From assembly GCA_000432435.1 (NCBI GenBank), contig HF993136.1:1860-32475 (forward strand): a stretch of DNA of 30,616 nt, written 5' to 3'. The notes below the pieces were generated by a model. The model did no database searches. It was not told the origin of the DNA and saw nothing but the letters and a program-made list of their open reading frames with translations. A program made the position numbers and the translations under genes. Below, piece after piece: positions 6,102 through 13,315 of the stretch (positions within the stretch are counted from its first letter, which is position 1; every line of letters begins with the position of its first letter). The DNA comes from Eubacterium sp. CAG:180 (GTDB lineage: Bacteria; Bacillota; Clostridia; Oscillospirales; Acutalibacteraceae).

Positions 6102-7139
6102 TCAAACAATGAGCATACAGTCGCCAAAACTGAAAAATCTGTATTTCTCTTTAACTGCTTCTTCGTATGCCTTCAAAATGTCGTCTCTGTTATAAAAAGC
6201 CGATACAAGCATTATAAGCGTACTTTCCGGTAGATGAAAATTTGTAATAAGCGCATCAATGCATTTGAATTTATACCCCGGATATATGAAAATGCTTGTC
6301 CAATCATCCTTTTCACATATTTCACCGCAGTATGTTGCCACGCTTTCGAGAGTACGGCAGCAGGTAGTTCCGACCGCTACCACTCTTCCGCCGTTATTGT
6401 GTGTTTCGTTTATGAGATCTGCCGTCTCTTTTGGAAGATGATAGTGCTCCGAATGCATTTTATGTTCTTCGATATTTTCGGTTTTAACCGGTCTGAAAGT
6501 GCCTATGCCTACGTGTAAGGTTACATAGCCGATTTTTACGCCTTTATCCTTTATCTTTTGTAAAACCTCCGGCGTAAAATGAAGACCCGCCGTAGGAGCT
6601 GCGGCAGATCCGAGTTCCTTAGCATATACCGTTTGATAACGGTCTGCATTCTCGAGCTTGTGCGTGATGTAATGCGGAAGCGGCATTTCACCGATTTTGT
6701 CAAGTACCTCAAAGAAATTACCGAATTTGTCGGTATCGTACGTAAATTTAGCGATTCTGTCTCCGTTGTCAAGCACAGCGGTTATTTCGGCATATAATAT
6801 ACCGTCGTTAAATGTAAATTTGGAGCCGGTCTTTGCTTTCTTTCCGGGGCCGGTAATTACTTCCCATACGTCTTTTTCTTTTTGCATTAAAAGCAGAAAT
6901 TCAACCTTTGCGCCGGTTTCATCTTTAATACCGTAAAGTCGTGCCGGCAAAACCTTGGTGTCATTTAAAATAAGGCAGTCGCCGGGATTTAAATAGTCTA
7001 CAACATCATAAAAATGCTTGTGCTCAATTTCCCCTGTTTGCCTGTTGACAACCATCATTCTTGACGCATCACGAGGCTCAATAGGAGTCTGCGCAATAAG
7101 TTCGTTTGGTAAATCATAATAAAAATCATGCTTTTTCAT
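6102..7139 (-). CDS. queA: S-adenosylmethionine:tRNA ribosyltransferase-isomerase
   Basis: Transfers and isomerises the ribosyl part of S-adenosylmethionine onto preQ1-tRNA to give epoxyqueuosine. The 345-aa length fits the family. Recognisable blocks are the N-terminal YDLPNELIAQTPIEPRDASR, the central GSAAAPTAGLHFT, HVGIGTFRPV and GGRVVAVGTTCCRTLES, and the C-terminal TNFHLPESTLIMLVSAF. Start: ATG with CGGAG 8 bases upstream. It is transcribed with tgt and divergently from the lysine operon. The 358-base gap to asd contains the lysine riboswitch; a clear queA promoter could not be fixed. Confidence 0.97.
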   Translation of the reverse strand: MKKHDFYYDLPNELIAQTPIEPRDASRMMVVNRQTGEIEHKHFYDVVDYLNPGDCLILNDTKVLPARLYGIKDETGAKVEFLLLMQKEKDVWEVITGPGKKAKTGSKFTFNDGILYAEITAVLDNGDRIAKFTYDTDKFGNFFEVLDKIGEMPLPHYITHKLENADRYQTVYAKELGSAAAPTAGLHFTPEVLQKIKDKGVKIGYVTLHVGIGTFRPVKTENIEEHKMHSEHYHLPKETADLINETHNNGGRVVAVGTTCCRTLESVATYCGEICEKDDWTSIFIYPGYKFKCIDALITNFHLPESTLIMLVSAFYNRDDILKAYEEAVKEKYRFFSFGDCMLIV

Positions 7140-7178
7140 GGCTTATCTCCGATATGTATATAAATTTTTCAAAAATAT

Positions 7179-7207
7179 TTGACTATATATAATAAAAATG
7201 ATATTAT
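7179..7207 (+). promoter_or_regulatory. Promoter of the lysine operon
   Basis: TTGACT (7179-7184), 17-base spacer, TATTAT (7202-7207). Transcription would start near 7214, right at the 5' edge of the lysine riboswitch. Confidence 0.75.
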
Positions 7208-7215
7208 AAGTAAAA

Positions 7216-7390
7216 CTGCGATAGAGGTGCAGAAATCATCAGTAGCATTTTGACAGACGCCGGACGTTGATAACCGATATGTGAAAGGGATTTTTGCCGA
7301 AAAAAGCAATTGCTCCGGGCAATGCTTTTTGGGCACATTGTTAACAGCAATGCGACTGTCATCATTTTGTTGTGATGGAGAGCTATCGAC
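7216..7390 (+). promoter_or_regulatory. Lysine riboswitch (L box)
   Basis: The segment follows the L-box consensus in order: GATAGAGGTGC (7220-7230), CAGTAG, GTGAAAGGGA (7281-7290), GCCGAA (7296-7301), a variable stem (AAAAAGCA with TGCTTTTT), GGGCACATTG followed by a CATTG/CAATG hairpin, and the 3' GATGGAGAGCTATC. The closing P1 helix pairs CGATAG (7219-7224) with CTATCG (7383-7388). It sits between a promoter and a terminator, directly ahead of asd-dapA-dapB. By family knowledge, lysine binding favours the terminator, shutting the operon off when lysine is plentiful. Confidence 0.92.
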
Positions 7391-7432
7391 ATTATCTTTC
7401 CTGATAATGCAAGCCTTATTTTGACAAATGAT

Positions 7433-7459
7433 GACCGGTTTTTTAACCGGTCTTTTTTT
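7433..7459 (+). terminator. Expression-platform terminator of the lysine riboswitch
   Basis: GACCGGTT (7433-7440), TTTT loop, AACCGGTC (7445-7452), then seven T residues (7453-7459), about 40 bases before the asd start. A separate hairpin ATTATC/GATAAT (7391-7408) lies between aptamer and terminator and may take part in the switch. Confidence 0.88.
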
Positions 7460-7497
7460 GCAGACAATAGAATAACATTTTTTGGAGGTAAATACAA

Positions 7498-8580
7498 GTG
7501 GGAAAAAATTATAATGTTGGTATTATCGGTGCGACCGGCATGGTAGGACAAAGATTTATCACATTGCTGAGCGAACATCCTTGGTTCAACATAAAGGTAC
7601 TTGCCGCAAGCTCAAGATCAGCCGGCAAACCGTATAAAGAGGCTGTAGGAGCCAAATGGTGCATGGATGAGGATATTCCCGACGCCGTTAAAGATATGGT
7701 AGTAATGAATGCTACGGAAGATGTTGAAAAAATCGCTTCTATGGTTGATTTTGTTTTCTGTGCCGTAGATATGAAAAAAGATGAGATAAAAGCATTGGAA
7801 GAGAGATATGCAAAGGCCGAGTGCCCCGTTGTCTCAAACAACAGTGCTCACAGACACACCCCCGATGTTCCTATGGTTCTTCCCGAGCTTAATCCCGAAC
7901 ACATAGAAATTATACCGTCGCAGAGAAAGCGTCTCGGTACAAAGCGCGGTTTTATTGCCGTTAAGCCTAACTGCTCGCTTCAGGGTTATGTTCCCGCCTT
8001 GTTCCCGCTCTCGAAATTCGGTGTAAAAGATGTTTTGGTTTGCACTTATCAAGCTATTTCCGGAGCAGGAAAAACGTTTGATACGTGGCCCGAGATGGTT
8101 GATAACGTAATACCTTTTATCGGCGGCGAGGAAGAAAAATCCGAAAAAGAACCGCTTAAAATTTGGGGTCACATTGAGGGCGACAAAATTGTTGACGCCA
8201 CCTCCCCCAATTTTACTGCTCAGTGTCTTCGTGTTCCCGTTTCAAACGGTCATATGGGCGCGGTTTTCGTAAGATTTGAAGATAAGCCCACCAAGGAGCA
8301 AATGCTTGAAATTTGGAAGAATTTCAAAGGCAGACCTCAGGAGCTCGAGCTCCCCAGTGCTCCCAAACAGTTCCTTAACTATTTTACCGAGGATAATCTT
8401 CCTCAAACGAAACTGCAGAGAGGGCTTGAACACGGTATGGCTATATCAATTGGCAGACTTCGTGAAGATACCCAGTACGACTATAAATTTGTATGCCTTT
8501 CTCATAACACGCTGAGAGGCGCTGCAGGCGGAGCTGTTCTCCTTGCGGAACTTCTTTGTGCCGAAGGCTACATGGACTGA
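7498..8580 (+). CDS. asd: Aspartate-semialdehyde dehydrogenase
   Basis: NADPH-dependent reduction of aspartyl phosphate to aspartate semialdehyde, the branch point to lysine, threonine and methionine. The 360-aa product begins with the nucleotide-binding GIIGATGMVGQRF (8-20), has catalytic Cys159 in KPNCSLQG, substrate-binding Arg245 (CLRVPV) and catalytic His252 (SNGHMG). The wording of these motifs and the length fit the archaeal/yeast-like Asd branch that also occurs in Clostridia, rather than the E. coli type. Start: GTG at 7498, with GGAGG 9 bases upstream, just behind the riboswitch terminator. First gene of asd-dapA-dapB-ACT. Confidence 0.96.
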   Translation: MGKNYNVGIIGATGMVGQRFITLLSEHPWFNIKVLAASSRSAGKPYKEAVGAKWCMDEDIPDAVKDMVVMNATEDVEKIASMVDFVFCAVDMKKDEIKALEERYAKAECPVVSNNSAHRHTPDVPMVLPELNPEHIEIIPSQRKRLGTKRGFIAVKPNCSLQGYVPALFPLSKFGVKDVLVCTYQAISGAGKTFDTWPEMVDNVIPFIGGEEEKSEKEPLKIWGHIEGDKIVDATSPNFTAQCLRVPVSNGHMGAVFVRFEDKPTKEQMLEIWKNFKGRPQELELPSAPKQFLNYFTEDNLPQTKLQRGLEHGMAISIGRLREDTQYDYKFVCLSHNTLRGAAGGAVLLAELLCAEGYMD

Positions 8581-8600
8581 TTTTATTCGGAGGGATAACA

Positions 8601-9491
8601 ATGAAAAAGCCCATTTTTACAGGTGCAGGTGTTGCGATAATTACCCCGTTTACTTCTGACGGTAAGGTGAACTATCCGGCACTTAAAGAAATTCTTGAAT
8701 ACCAAATAGCTAATTCAACCGATTGTATCGTTATATGCGGTACCACAGGTGAAAGTGCCACACTTTCTCATGAGGAGCACACAGAAGTAATCAAGTACAC
8801 AGTTGATGTTGTTGCCGGAAGAATTCCCGTAGTAGCAGGAACTGGAAGCAATGACACGGCATATGCTTTGAATTTGTCAAATGAGGCCGAAAAAGCCGGC
8901 GTTGACGGTCTGCTTATGGTAACTCCTTACTATAACAAGGCTTCTCAGGAAGGTCTTATTAAACACTTTACTTATGTAGCCGATCGTGTCTCCACACCGA
9001 TTATTTTGTACAATGTACCGAGTAGAACCGGTTGTGAAATTAAACCGGAAACTTATGCCGAACTTTCAAAGCATAAAAACATTTATGCCGCTAAAGAGGC
9101 TACGGGAAATTTGTCTTCAATAGCAAAAACCATTTCCCTTTGCAGCGATGATTTTGCCGTTTATTCAGGTAATGATGATCAAATAACTCCGATTATGTCT
9201 CTCGGCGGCAAGGGCGTTATCTCGGTTCTTTCAAATGTTATGCCGCAGGAGGCTCATGATATTGCCGCTACCGCACTTGACGGTGACTTTAAAAAGAGTG
9301 CCGAGCTTCAGCTTAAGTATCTTGAGCTTTGCAACGCTCTGTTTATGGATGTTAATCCCATCCCCGTCAAGGTTGCAATGCGTATGATGGGCTTTGACGT
9401 CGGTCCTCTCAGACTGCCGTTATGCGATATGTCCGAGGAAAAGACCGAACACTTGAGAAAAGTTTTGGCAAAGTACGGACTTATTAAGTAA
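8601..9491 (+). CDS. dapA: 4-hydroxy-tetrahydrodipicolinate synthase
   Basis: Condenses pyruvate with aspartate semialdehyde, the committed step of the lysine/diaminopimelate branch. TIM-barrel protein of 296 aa with ICGTTGESATL (45-55; Thr48-Thr49 of the proton relay), Tyr137 in YNVPSRTG, and Schiff-base Lys165 in AAKEATG. A longer open frame reaches back to 8556, inside asd, but CGGAGGG at 8588-8594 and the conserved MKKPIFTGAGVA start fix the ATG at 8601. The gene follows asd by 20 bases. Confidence 0.97.
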   Translation: MKKPIFTGAGVAIITPFTSDGKVNYPALKEILEYQIANSTDCIVICGTTGESATLSHEEHTEVIKYTVDVVAGRIPVVAGTGSNDTAYALNLSNEAEKAGVDGLLMVTPYYNKASQEGLIKHFTYVADRVSTPIILYNVPSRTGCEIKPETYAELSKHKNIYAAKEATGNLSSIAKTISLCSDDFAVYSGNDDQITPIMSLGGKGVISVLSNVMPQEAHDIAATALDGDFKKSAELQLKYLELCNALFMDVNPIPVKVAMRMMGFDVGPLRLPLCDMSEEKTEHLRKVLAKYGLIK

Positions 9492-9517
9492 TTATTAAGA
9501 TTTACGGATGTGAAAAA

Positions 9518-10276
9518 ATGATAAGAATAATCTTAAGCGGTTGCTTCGGCAAAATGGGCCATGTTATACGAGACTGTGTTTCCTCGAGAAACGACTGTGA
9601 AATAGTTGCCGGCGTAGATATAGGTGACGGAAAAGCGGAATTTCCGGTGTTTAAATCTTTTGACTCAACCAGCGGTGTTGATGCCGATGTGATAATTGAT
9701 TTCTCTCACCCGTCTGTTTTGAGCGGACTTTTGGAATATGCTTCTGCAAAAAAGTGCCCTGCGGTTGTAGCTACCACAGGCCTCAGCGAAGATCAAATTG
9801 CCGATATAAATGAGTGCTCAAAAACAGTCCCTATGTTTTTCTCGGCGAATATGTCTATCGGCGTAAATTTAATATCGGAGCTTGCCGCCAAGGCTGCACG
9901 TGTACTTGAAGGCTCTTTTGATATTGAAATTGTCGAAGCGCACCATAATCAAAAGATTGACGCGCCCTCAGGAACAGCTCTTATGCTTGCAGACAGCATA
10001 TCCGATGCATTGTCGGTTAAACCGAAATATGAGTTTGACAGACACTCGAAAAGAGCAAAGCGCAGCAAAAACGAAATCGGCATTCATTCGATTCGCGGCG
10101 GAACAATAGTCGGTGAGCATGAAATAATTTTTGCGGGTCATGATGAGATAATTACAATTTCTCATTCAGCGCGTTCCAAGGAGCTTTTTGCAACAGGTGC
10201 AATAAATGCCGCTCTCTTCTTAGAGGGAAAACCTGCAGGACTATACAATATGCGTCAGCTTGTTGATGCTAAATAA
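9518..10276 (+). CDS. dapB: 4-hydroxy-tetrahydrodipicolinate reductase
   Basis: Reduces the DapA product to tetrahydrodipicolinate using NAD(P)H. The 252-aa protein has the Rossmann motif GCFGKMG (8-14), the TTGLS loop (86-90) and the family signature EAHHNQKIDAPSGTA (140-154), with His142/His143 and Lys146 in the active site. Start: ATG with a weak GGATG ribosome binding site, 26 bases after dapA. Third gene of the riboswitch-controlled operon; its stop overlaps the ribosome binding site of the next gene. Confidence 0.97.
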   Translation: MIRIILSGCFGKMGHVIRDCVSSRNDCEIVAGVDIGDGKAEFPVFKSFDSTSGVDADVIIDFSHPSVLSGLLEYASAKKCPAVVATTGLSEDQIADINECSKTVPMFFSANMSIGVNLISELAAKAARVLEGSFDIEIVEAHHNQKIDAPSGTALMLADSISDALSVKPKYEFDRHSKRAKRSKNEIGIHSIRGGTIVGEHEIIFAGHDEIITISHSARSKELFATGAINAALFLEGKPAGLYNMRQLVDAK

Positions 10277-10289
10277 GGAGGTCGTTTGT

Positions 10290-10754
10290 ATGAAAACCAT
10301 TCAAAATATATCAGTAGTCGAAGATGTGACGCTTGTTTCACTCAACGATTCACCTGCCGATATGAATACCATATCAAAAATTTTCGATATGATTTCGACA
10401 AATAATATTGATGTTGATATGATTTCTCAAACACCGCCGCACAGCAACAAGCCGCATTTGTCATTTACCGTCAGCGGTGACGATTTGGGAAAAATTTTGG
10501 AGCTTTCCGCTAAAATAAGAGATTTGTATCCCGATGTTAAACTTTCGGTAAGCAACGGGAACTGCAAAATATCTGTCTTCGGAGAAGCTATGAAAGGTCA
10601 ACCCGGTGTAGCCGCCAAGGTGTTTGCGGCTGCCGCAAAAGCTAATACAGACATAATAATGATAACTACTTCGGAAGTAGATATATCAATGCTTGTTCCT
10701 CAGAGTGACCTTACAGCAACGTTGGAGTCAATTAAAGGCGCTTTTAACAATTAA
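10290..10754 (+). CDS. Free-standing aspartokinase-type double ACT protein
   Basis: A 154-aa protein made only of two ACT repeats. The first spans about 12-75 (DSPADMNTISKIFDMIS). The second spans about 90-152 and carries GQPGVAAKVFAAAAKANTDI and ITTSEVDISMLV, wording that closely follows the regulatory C-terminus of aspartate kinase. No kinase domain is present here or elsewhere in the window. It probably senses lysine or threonine and may act as a separate regulatory subunit (compare the internally started beta subunit of Bacillus aspartokinase), but a partner is not shown. An open frame extends upstream into dapB, yet AAGGAGG at 10275-10281 marks the ATG at 10290. Last gene of the operon. 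Confidence 0.85.
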   Translation: MKTIQNISVVEDVTLVSLNDSPADMNTISKIFDMISTNNIDVDMISQTPPHSNKPHLSFTVSGDDLGKILELSAKIRDLYPDVKLSVSNGNCKISVFGEAMKGQPGVAAKVFAAAAKANTDIIMITTSEVDISMLVPQSDLTATLESIKGAFNN

Positions 10755-10769
10755 ATTGTTACAGACATA

Positions 10770-10801
10770 AAAAAACGCTTGATTTTCATCAAGCGTTTTT
10801 T
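10770..10801. terminator. Bidirectional terminator between the lysine operon and hypB
   Basis: AAAAAACGCTTGA (10770-10782) and TCAAGCGTTTTTT (10789-10801) form a 13-bp stem with a 6-base loop; T-runs occur in both directions, serving the convergent ACT gene and hypB. Confidence 0.85.
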
Positions 10802-10814
10802 ATTATCATTTATT

Positions 10815-11486
10815 TTATTTGTCAATCCATTCTCTGACTTCATCATTAAGCCAAGTAGCCCATTCATCAATCCCCTCGCCTGTTTTGGCGCAGATGAGAA
10901 AGATTTTTGCGTTTGGGTTTCTGTGCTTGATATATTCCTTGCATTTTTCAACATCGAAATCAAAATAAGGTAAAACATCGATTTTGTTGATAAGCACAAC
11001 ATCGCTTACCTTAAACATAAGAGGATATTTAAGCGGTTTATCGTCACCCTCGGGAACAGATAATATCATTACATTTTTAACGGCACCTGTGTCAAATTCT
11101 GCGGGACAAACAAGATTTCCGACATTTTCGAGAATTGCAAGTTCAACCCCATCTGTGCCGAGAGCCTCAACACCTTGCTTAGTCATGGCTGCATCAAGGT
11201 GGCACATCCCTCCTGTGTGCAGCTGAATTGATTTTACACCTGTTTCGGCAATTTTTATTGCATCAACATCGCTGTCAATATCAGCTTCCATAACACCGAT
11301 TTTCAGCTTATCTTTAAGCGCATTTATTGTAGCTTTCAGTGTGGTGGTTTTACCTGAACCGGGAGAGGACATAAGGTTTAATAAAAATACACCTTTGGAT
11401 TTAAGCTCGCCTCTCAGCTTTTCGGCTTGTTCGTCATTATTTTTAAAAACACTTTGTTTTATTTCAATTACTCTTACTTTATCCAT
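10815..11486 (-). CDS. hypB: Hydrogenase maturation GTPase HypB
   Basis: Metal-binding GTPase that, with HypA, delivers nickel to [NiFe]-hydrogenase (and in some bacteria to urease). The 223-aa product has the P-loop SSPGSGKTTT (40-49), the metal/switch site Cys95-His96 (GGMCHLDA), Cys127 (NLVCPAEF), EGDDKPLKYP (146-155) and the NKID guanine motif (167-170). The N-terminal His-rich stretch and CxxCGC motif of some HypB proteins are absent. Start: ATG with GGGAG 8 bases upstream. It stands alone: no hypA, hypC-F or hydrogenase gene is in the window. It is divergent from an unknown membrane gene pair. Confidence 0.9.
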   Translation of the reverse strand: MDKVRVIEIKQSVFKNNDEQAEKLRGELKSKGVFLLNLMSSPGSGKTTTLKATINALKDKLKIGVMEADIDSDVDAIKIAETGVKSIQLHTGGMCHLDAAMTKQGVEALGTDGVELAILENVGNLVCPAEFDTGAVKNVMILSVPEGDDKPLKYPLMFKVSDVVLINKIDVLPYFDFDVEKCKEYIKHRNPNAKIFLICAKTGEGIDEWATWLNDEVREWIDK

Positions 11487-11517
11487 AATAATCTCCCGAT
11501 AAAATTTATATGAATAT

Positions 11518-11547
11518 ATTTTACGCTTTTATTCATACAATTGTCAA
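11518..11547 (-). promoter_or_regulatory. Promoter of hypB
   Basis: On the minus strand a perfect TTGACA (11547-11542), 18-base spacer and TAAAAT (11523-11518), about 25 bases before the expected leader end. Confidence 0.6.
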
Positions 11548-11613
11548 TAATCATAAGAAAATAAGTCAAAACAAAAAAATCTGTTTATTTATGAAATTTT
11601 AGACAATTTTCAA

Positions 11614-11642
11614 TTGACAAACTTCTATTAAAGAATTATTAT
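11614..11642 (+). promoter_or_regulatory. Promoter of the hypB-linked membrane pair
   Basis: Perfect TTGACA (11614-11619), 17-base spacer, TATTAT (11637-11642). Start expected near 11649. Confidence 0.75.
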
Positions 11643-11653
11643 ATTATTAGTAT

Positions 11654-11669
11654 TGATAAACTTTTATCA
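11654..11669. promoter_or_regulatory. Fur-family-like palindrome over the transcription start
   Basis: TGATAAA CT TTTATCA: perfect 7-bp arms around two bases, covering about +6 to +21 of the predicted transcript. It resembles the 7-1-7 TGATAAT-n-ATTATCA operators of Fur-family metal regulators but has a 2-base centre and one changed position per arm. A repressor site is likely from its placement; the regulator is unknown. Confidence 0.4.
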
Positions 11670-11698
11670 TTCAAATTTTACTTTACCGGAGGTAAATT

Positions 11699-12112
11699 AT
11701 GGCTTGTTTCGTAGTACCGGCTGCAGAAGCTGTTATTGCAACCGTAGCTGTGCAAATCGCAAAAAAGCATGAAATTTCACAGGAGAAGCTTGAATGTAAG
11801 CTGCCTGAGGGTGCTGTCCAGGCTCCTGAGTATAAAATTTCGGTTTCAAGAAAGCTTTCTTGGCTTCGCAATTTACTTTGGGGCGGTGTTTTACTTCTTG
11901 CCTTTGAACACCTTTGGCATGGAGAGTTAACTCCTTATTTCCCCTTCCTTACAGGCGCATCAAACGCCGAGGATACAGCTACAATGCTTCATGAAATGGC
12001 AACCGTCGGTGTTGCAATGTCTCTTTTGGTTACTGCCGTTTGGGGAATTATGCTTTTGGTCGTTAAGATTAAAGAAACAAAAATTTCCAAAGAAAAGGAA
12101 TTAATGGAATAA
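11699..12112 (+). CDS. Unknown membrane protein, first of a coupled pair
   Basis: A 137-aa protein beginning MACFVVPAAEAVIATVAVQI, a hydrophobic N-terminus with one Cys, then a charged linker (about 22-52) and two membrane helices (about 55-72 and 103-122). Between and within the helices are potential metal or proton ligands: Glu70, His71, His74, Glu76, and His98-Glu99-Met100. I recognise no characterised family. Start: ATG with CGGAGG 8 bases upstream and a strong promoter at 11614-11642. Its stop overlaps the ATG of the next gene by one base. It is divergent from hypB, which hints at a metal-related role, but that is inference only. Confidence 0.75.
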   Translation: MACFVVPAAEAVIATVAVQIAKKHEISQEKLECKLPEGAVQAPEYKISVSRKLSWLRNLLWGGVLLLAFEHLWHGELTPYFPFLTGASNAEDTATMLHEMATVGVAMSLLVTAVWGIMLLVVKIKETKISKEKELME

Positions 12113-12432
12113 TGACATTACTTATCAGCGTATTTGCCGCAATTATTTCAACTGCTGTTTGGTACTTTTGTGCTGAACGAAAAAAATATCTGCTTAACGT
12201 TCCGTGCTATATCTTTTGGGGTGCTTCCGTTATGTGGTTCGTTGATGCGGTTTTTGAATACTCCGAGTTGAAGGCAGCATATTTTACTCCTGCTCCGGAG
12301 GATATGCTGAACGATGCGTTTTTAGGTTTTTCGATTATTGCATTGGGTCTCATTGTTTGGATAATTATATTGCTGATAAAGGACCCGAATAGTGTTATCA
12401 GAGATGCCTTGTTCTGCAAAAAAAATAAATAG
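12112..12432 (+). CDS. Unknown membrane protein, second of a coupled pair
   Basis: A 106-aa protein with three predicted helices (about 2-19, 30-48, 68-90). The second helix contains acidic and aromatic residues (WFVDAVFEY; Asp45, Glu49) unusual inside a membrane span. No characterised family is recognised. Its ATG shares one base with the stop of the previous gene (TAATG), so translation is coupled; the only ribosome binding site-like stretch is AAGGA inside the preceding gene. A strong terminator follows at 12449-12480, so this pair is a complete two-gene operon and its products probably form one membrane complex. Confidence 0.75.
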   Translation: MTLLISVFAAIISTAVWYFCAERKKYLLNVPCYIFWGASVMWFVDAVFEYSELKAAYFTPAPEDMLNDAFLGFSIIALGLIVWIIILLIKDPNSVIRDALFCKKNK

Positions 12433-12448
12433 TAAAATAATAATTTTT

Positions 12449-12480
12449 CAGCGAAGTGATTTTTCACTTCGCTGTTTTTT
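12449..12480 (+). terminator. Terminator of the membrane pair
   Basis: CAGCGAAGTGA (12449-12459), TTTT loop, TCACTTCGCTG (12464-12474), then six T residues. Confidence 0.9.
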
Positions 12481-12491
12481 ATGAATATAAT
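12463..12491 (+). promoter_or_regulatory. Possible promoter of the split TauE genes, overlapping a terminator
   Basis: TTCACT (12463-12468) lies within the terminator stem; 17 bases on is a perfect TATAAT (12486-12491), about 27 bases before the GTG start. Confidence 0.45.
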
Positions 12492-12517
12492 ATTTTTTGC
12501 GGTAAAACATAACATCG

Positions 12518-12877
12518 GTGATAAATATTAGTACGATAAAGAAATTCCTGATCGGCATTCCGATAGGTATCATAAACGTTACCCTCGGCGCAGGCGGTGG
12601 AATCATATCGGTTCCGATTCTTAAAGCTGCCGGTATGTCGCAAAAACAGGCTCAGGCAAATACGATTGCTATTATTCTGCCTCTCTCCGTAATATCATTT
12701 TATATGTATATTAAAAAGGGATTTACAAGCTTTAACAGTATAATTACAATTCTTCCCGCTTCGGCTTTGGGAGCGATTATAGGTACGGTTGTTTTCTCTA
12801 AGCTTTCAAACAGATTCTTATCGGTCGCATTTTCTTTTTTTATGATCTATGCCGGAATAAGGTTGTTATTTAAATGA
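12518..12877 (+). CDS. TauE/SafE permease, N-terminal half as a separate gene
   Basis: A 119-aa protein with about four membrane helices corresponding to one repeat of the TauE/SafE (TSUP) anion-exporter family; the repeat signature NVTLGAGGGIISVPIL is at about 20-35. Full family members have two such repeats in about 250-270 residues, so this is half length. The next gene supplies the other half, starting with a 4-base overlap (ATGA). Start: GTG at 12518 is the first usable start after an in-frame stop; the ribosome binding site is poor. The two products probably assemble as a heterodimer exporting sulfite, sulfate or a sulfonate, by family knowledge. Confidence 0.75.
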   Translation: MINISTIKKFLIGIPIGIINVTLGAGGGIISVPILKAAGMSQKQAQANTIAIILPLSVISFYMYIKKGFTSFNSIITILPASALGAIIGTVVFSKLSNRFLSVAFSFFMIYAGIRLLFK

Positions 12878-13239
12878 ACGATTTTGTGAATTTGCTTGCC
12901 GTTTTCGTATCTTCGGTAATAACTTCGATGGGTCTCGGCGGCGGTAGTTTTTACATTTTATATCTAACATTTTTTACTGACACTGAGCAATTTACTGCTC
13001 AAGGCTATAATTTATTGCTTTTTCTTCCATGCGCTGTTATATCTGTGATAGTTTATGCCGGAAAGAAAATTATCAGCTTTAAATATATTTGGCCGATTGT
13101 TTTAGGCGGAATTGCTGGGGTTATTGTCGGCTACACAGCATTATCTCATATTAGCAGCGCGATTGTTAGAAAGATGTTTGCAGCTTTTTTATTGCTGTCC
13201 GGCATCTTTTCCCTCATAAAGTCTGTAAAAAAAGAATAA
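12874..13239 (+). CDS. TauE/SafE permease, C-terminal half as a separate gene
   Basis: A 121-aa protein with about four membrane helices and the second TauE/SafE repeat signature SMGLGGGSFYILYL (about 18-31). It overlaps the preceding half by 4 bases, so translation is coupled and partner synthesis is balanced. Both halves keep a full repeat with an intact glycine motif, and each begins and ends cleanly, so this looks like a stable two-gene form rather than a recent frameshift. A complete single-gene TauE/SafE protein is found elsewhere in the window (26739-27518). Confidence 0.78.
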   Translation: MNDFVNLLAVFVSSVITSMGLGGGSFYILYLTFFTDTEQFTAQGYNLLLFLPCAVISVIVYAGKKIISFKYIWPIVLGGIAGVIVGYTALSHISSAIVRKMFAAFLLLSGIFSLIKSVKKE

Positions 13240-13243
13240 ATCA

Positions 13244-13272
13244 TTGTTAAGTGTCCGTTTTTATGTTAAGAT
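13244..13272 (+). promoter_or_regulatory. Possible promoter of the FadH-like gene
   Basis: TTGTTA (13244-13249), 17-base spacer, TAAGAT (13267-13272), 44 bases before the ATG at 13316. Confidence 0.5.
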
Positions 13273-13315
13273 AAAGGCAAAACATTTCCCGAAAAAAGAT
13301 TAGGAGATTGCCAAA

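Noticed and set aside
7204..7578. Minus-strand frame of 124 codons upstream of asd
   Set aside because: It lies over the lysine riboswitch and terminator and into asd; structured RNA explains the sequence better.
8556..8600. Longer N-terminus for dapA
   Set aside because: The extension overlaps asd; the ribosome binding site and the conserved N-terminus fit the ATG at 8601.
12877..12877. Sequencing frameshift as the cause of the split TauE gene
   Set aside because: The second gene has a proper ATG in an ATGA overlap and each half is a clean repeat; a frameshift cannot be fully excluded without reads but is the less likely reading.
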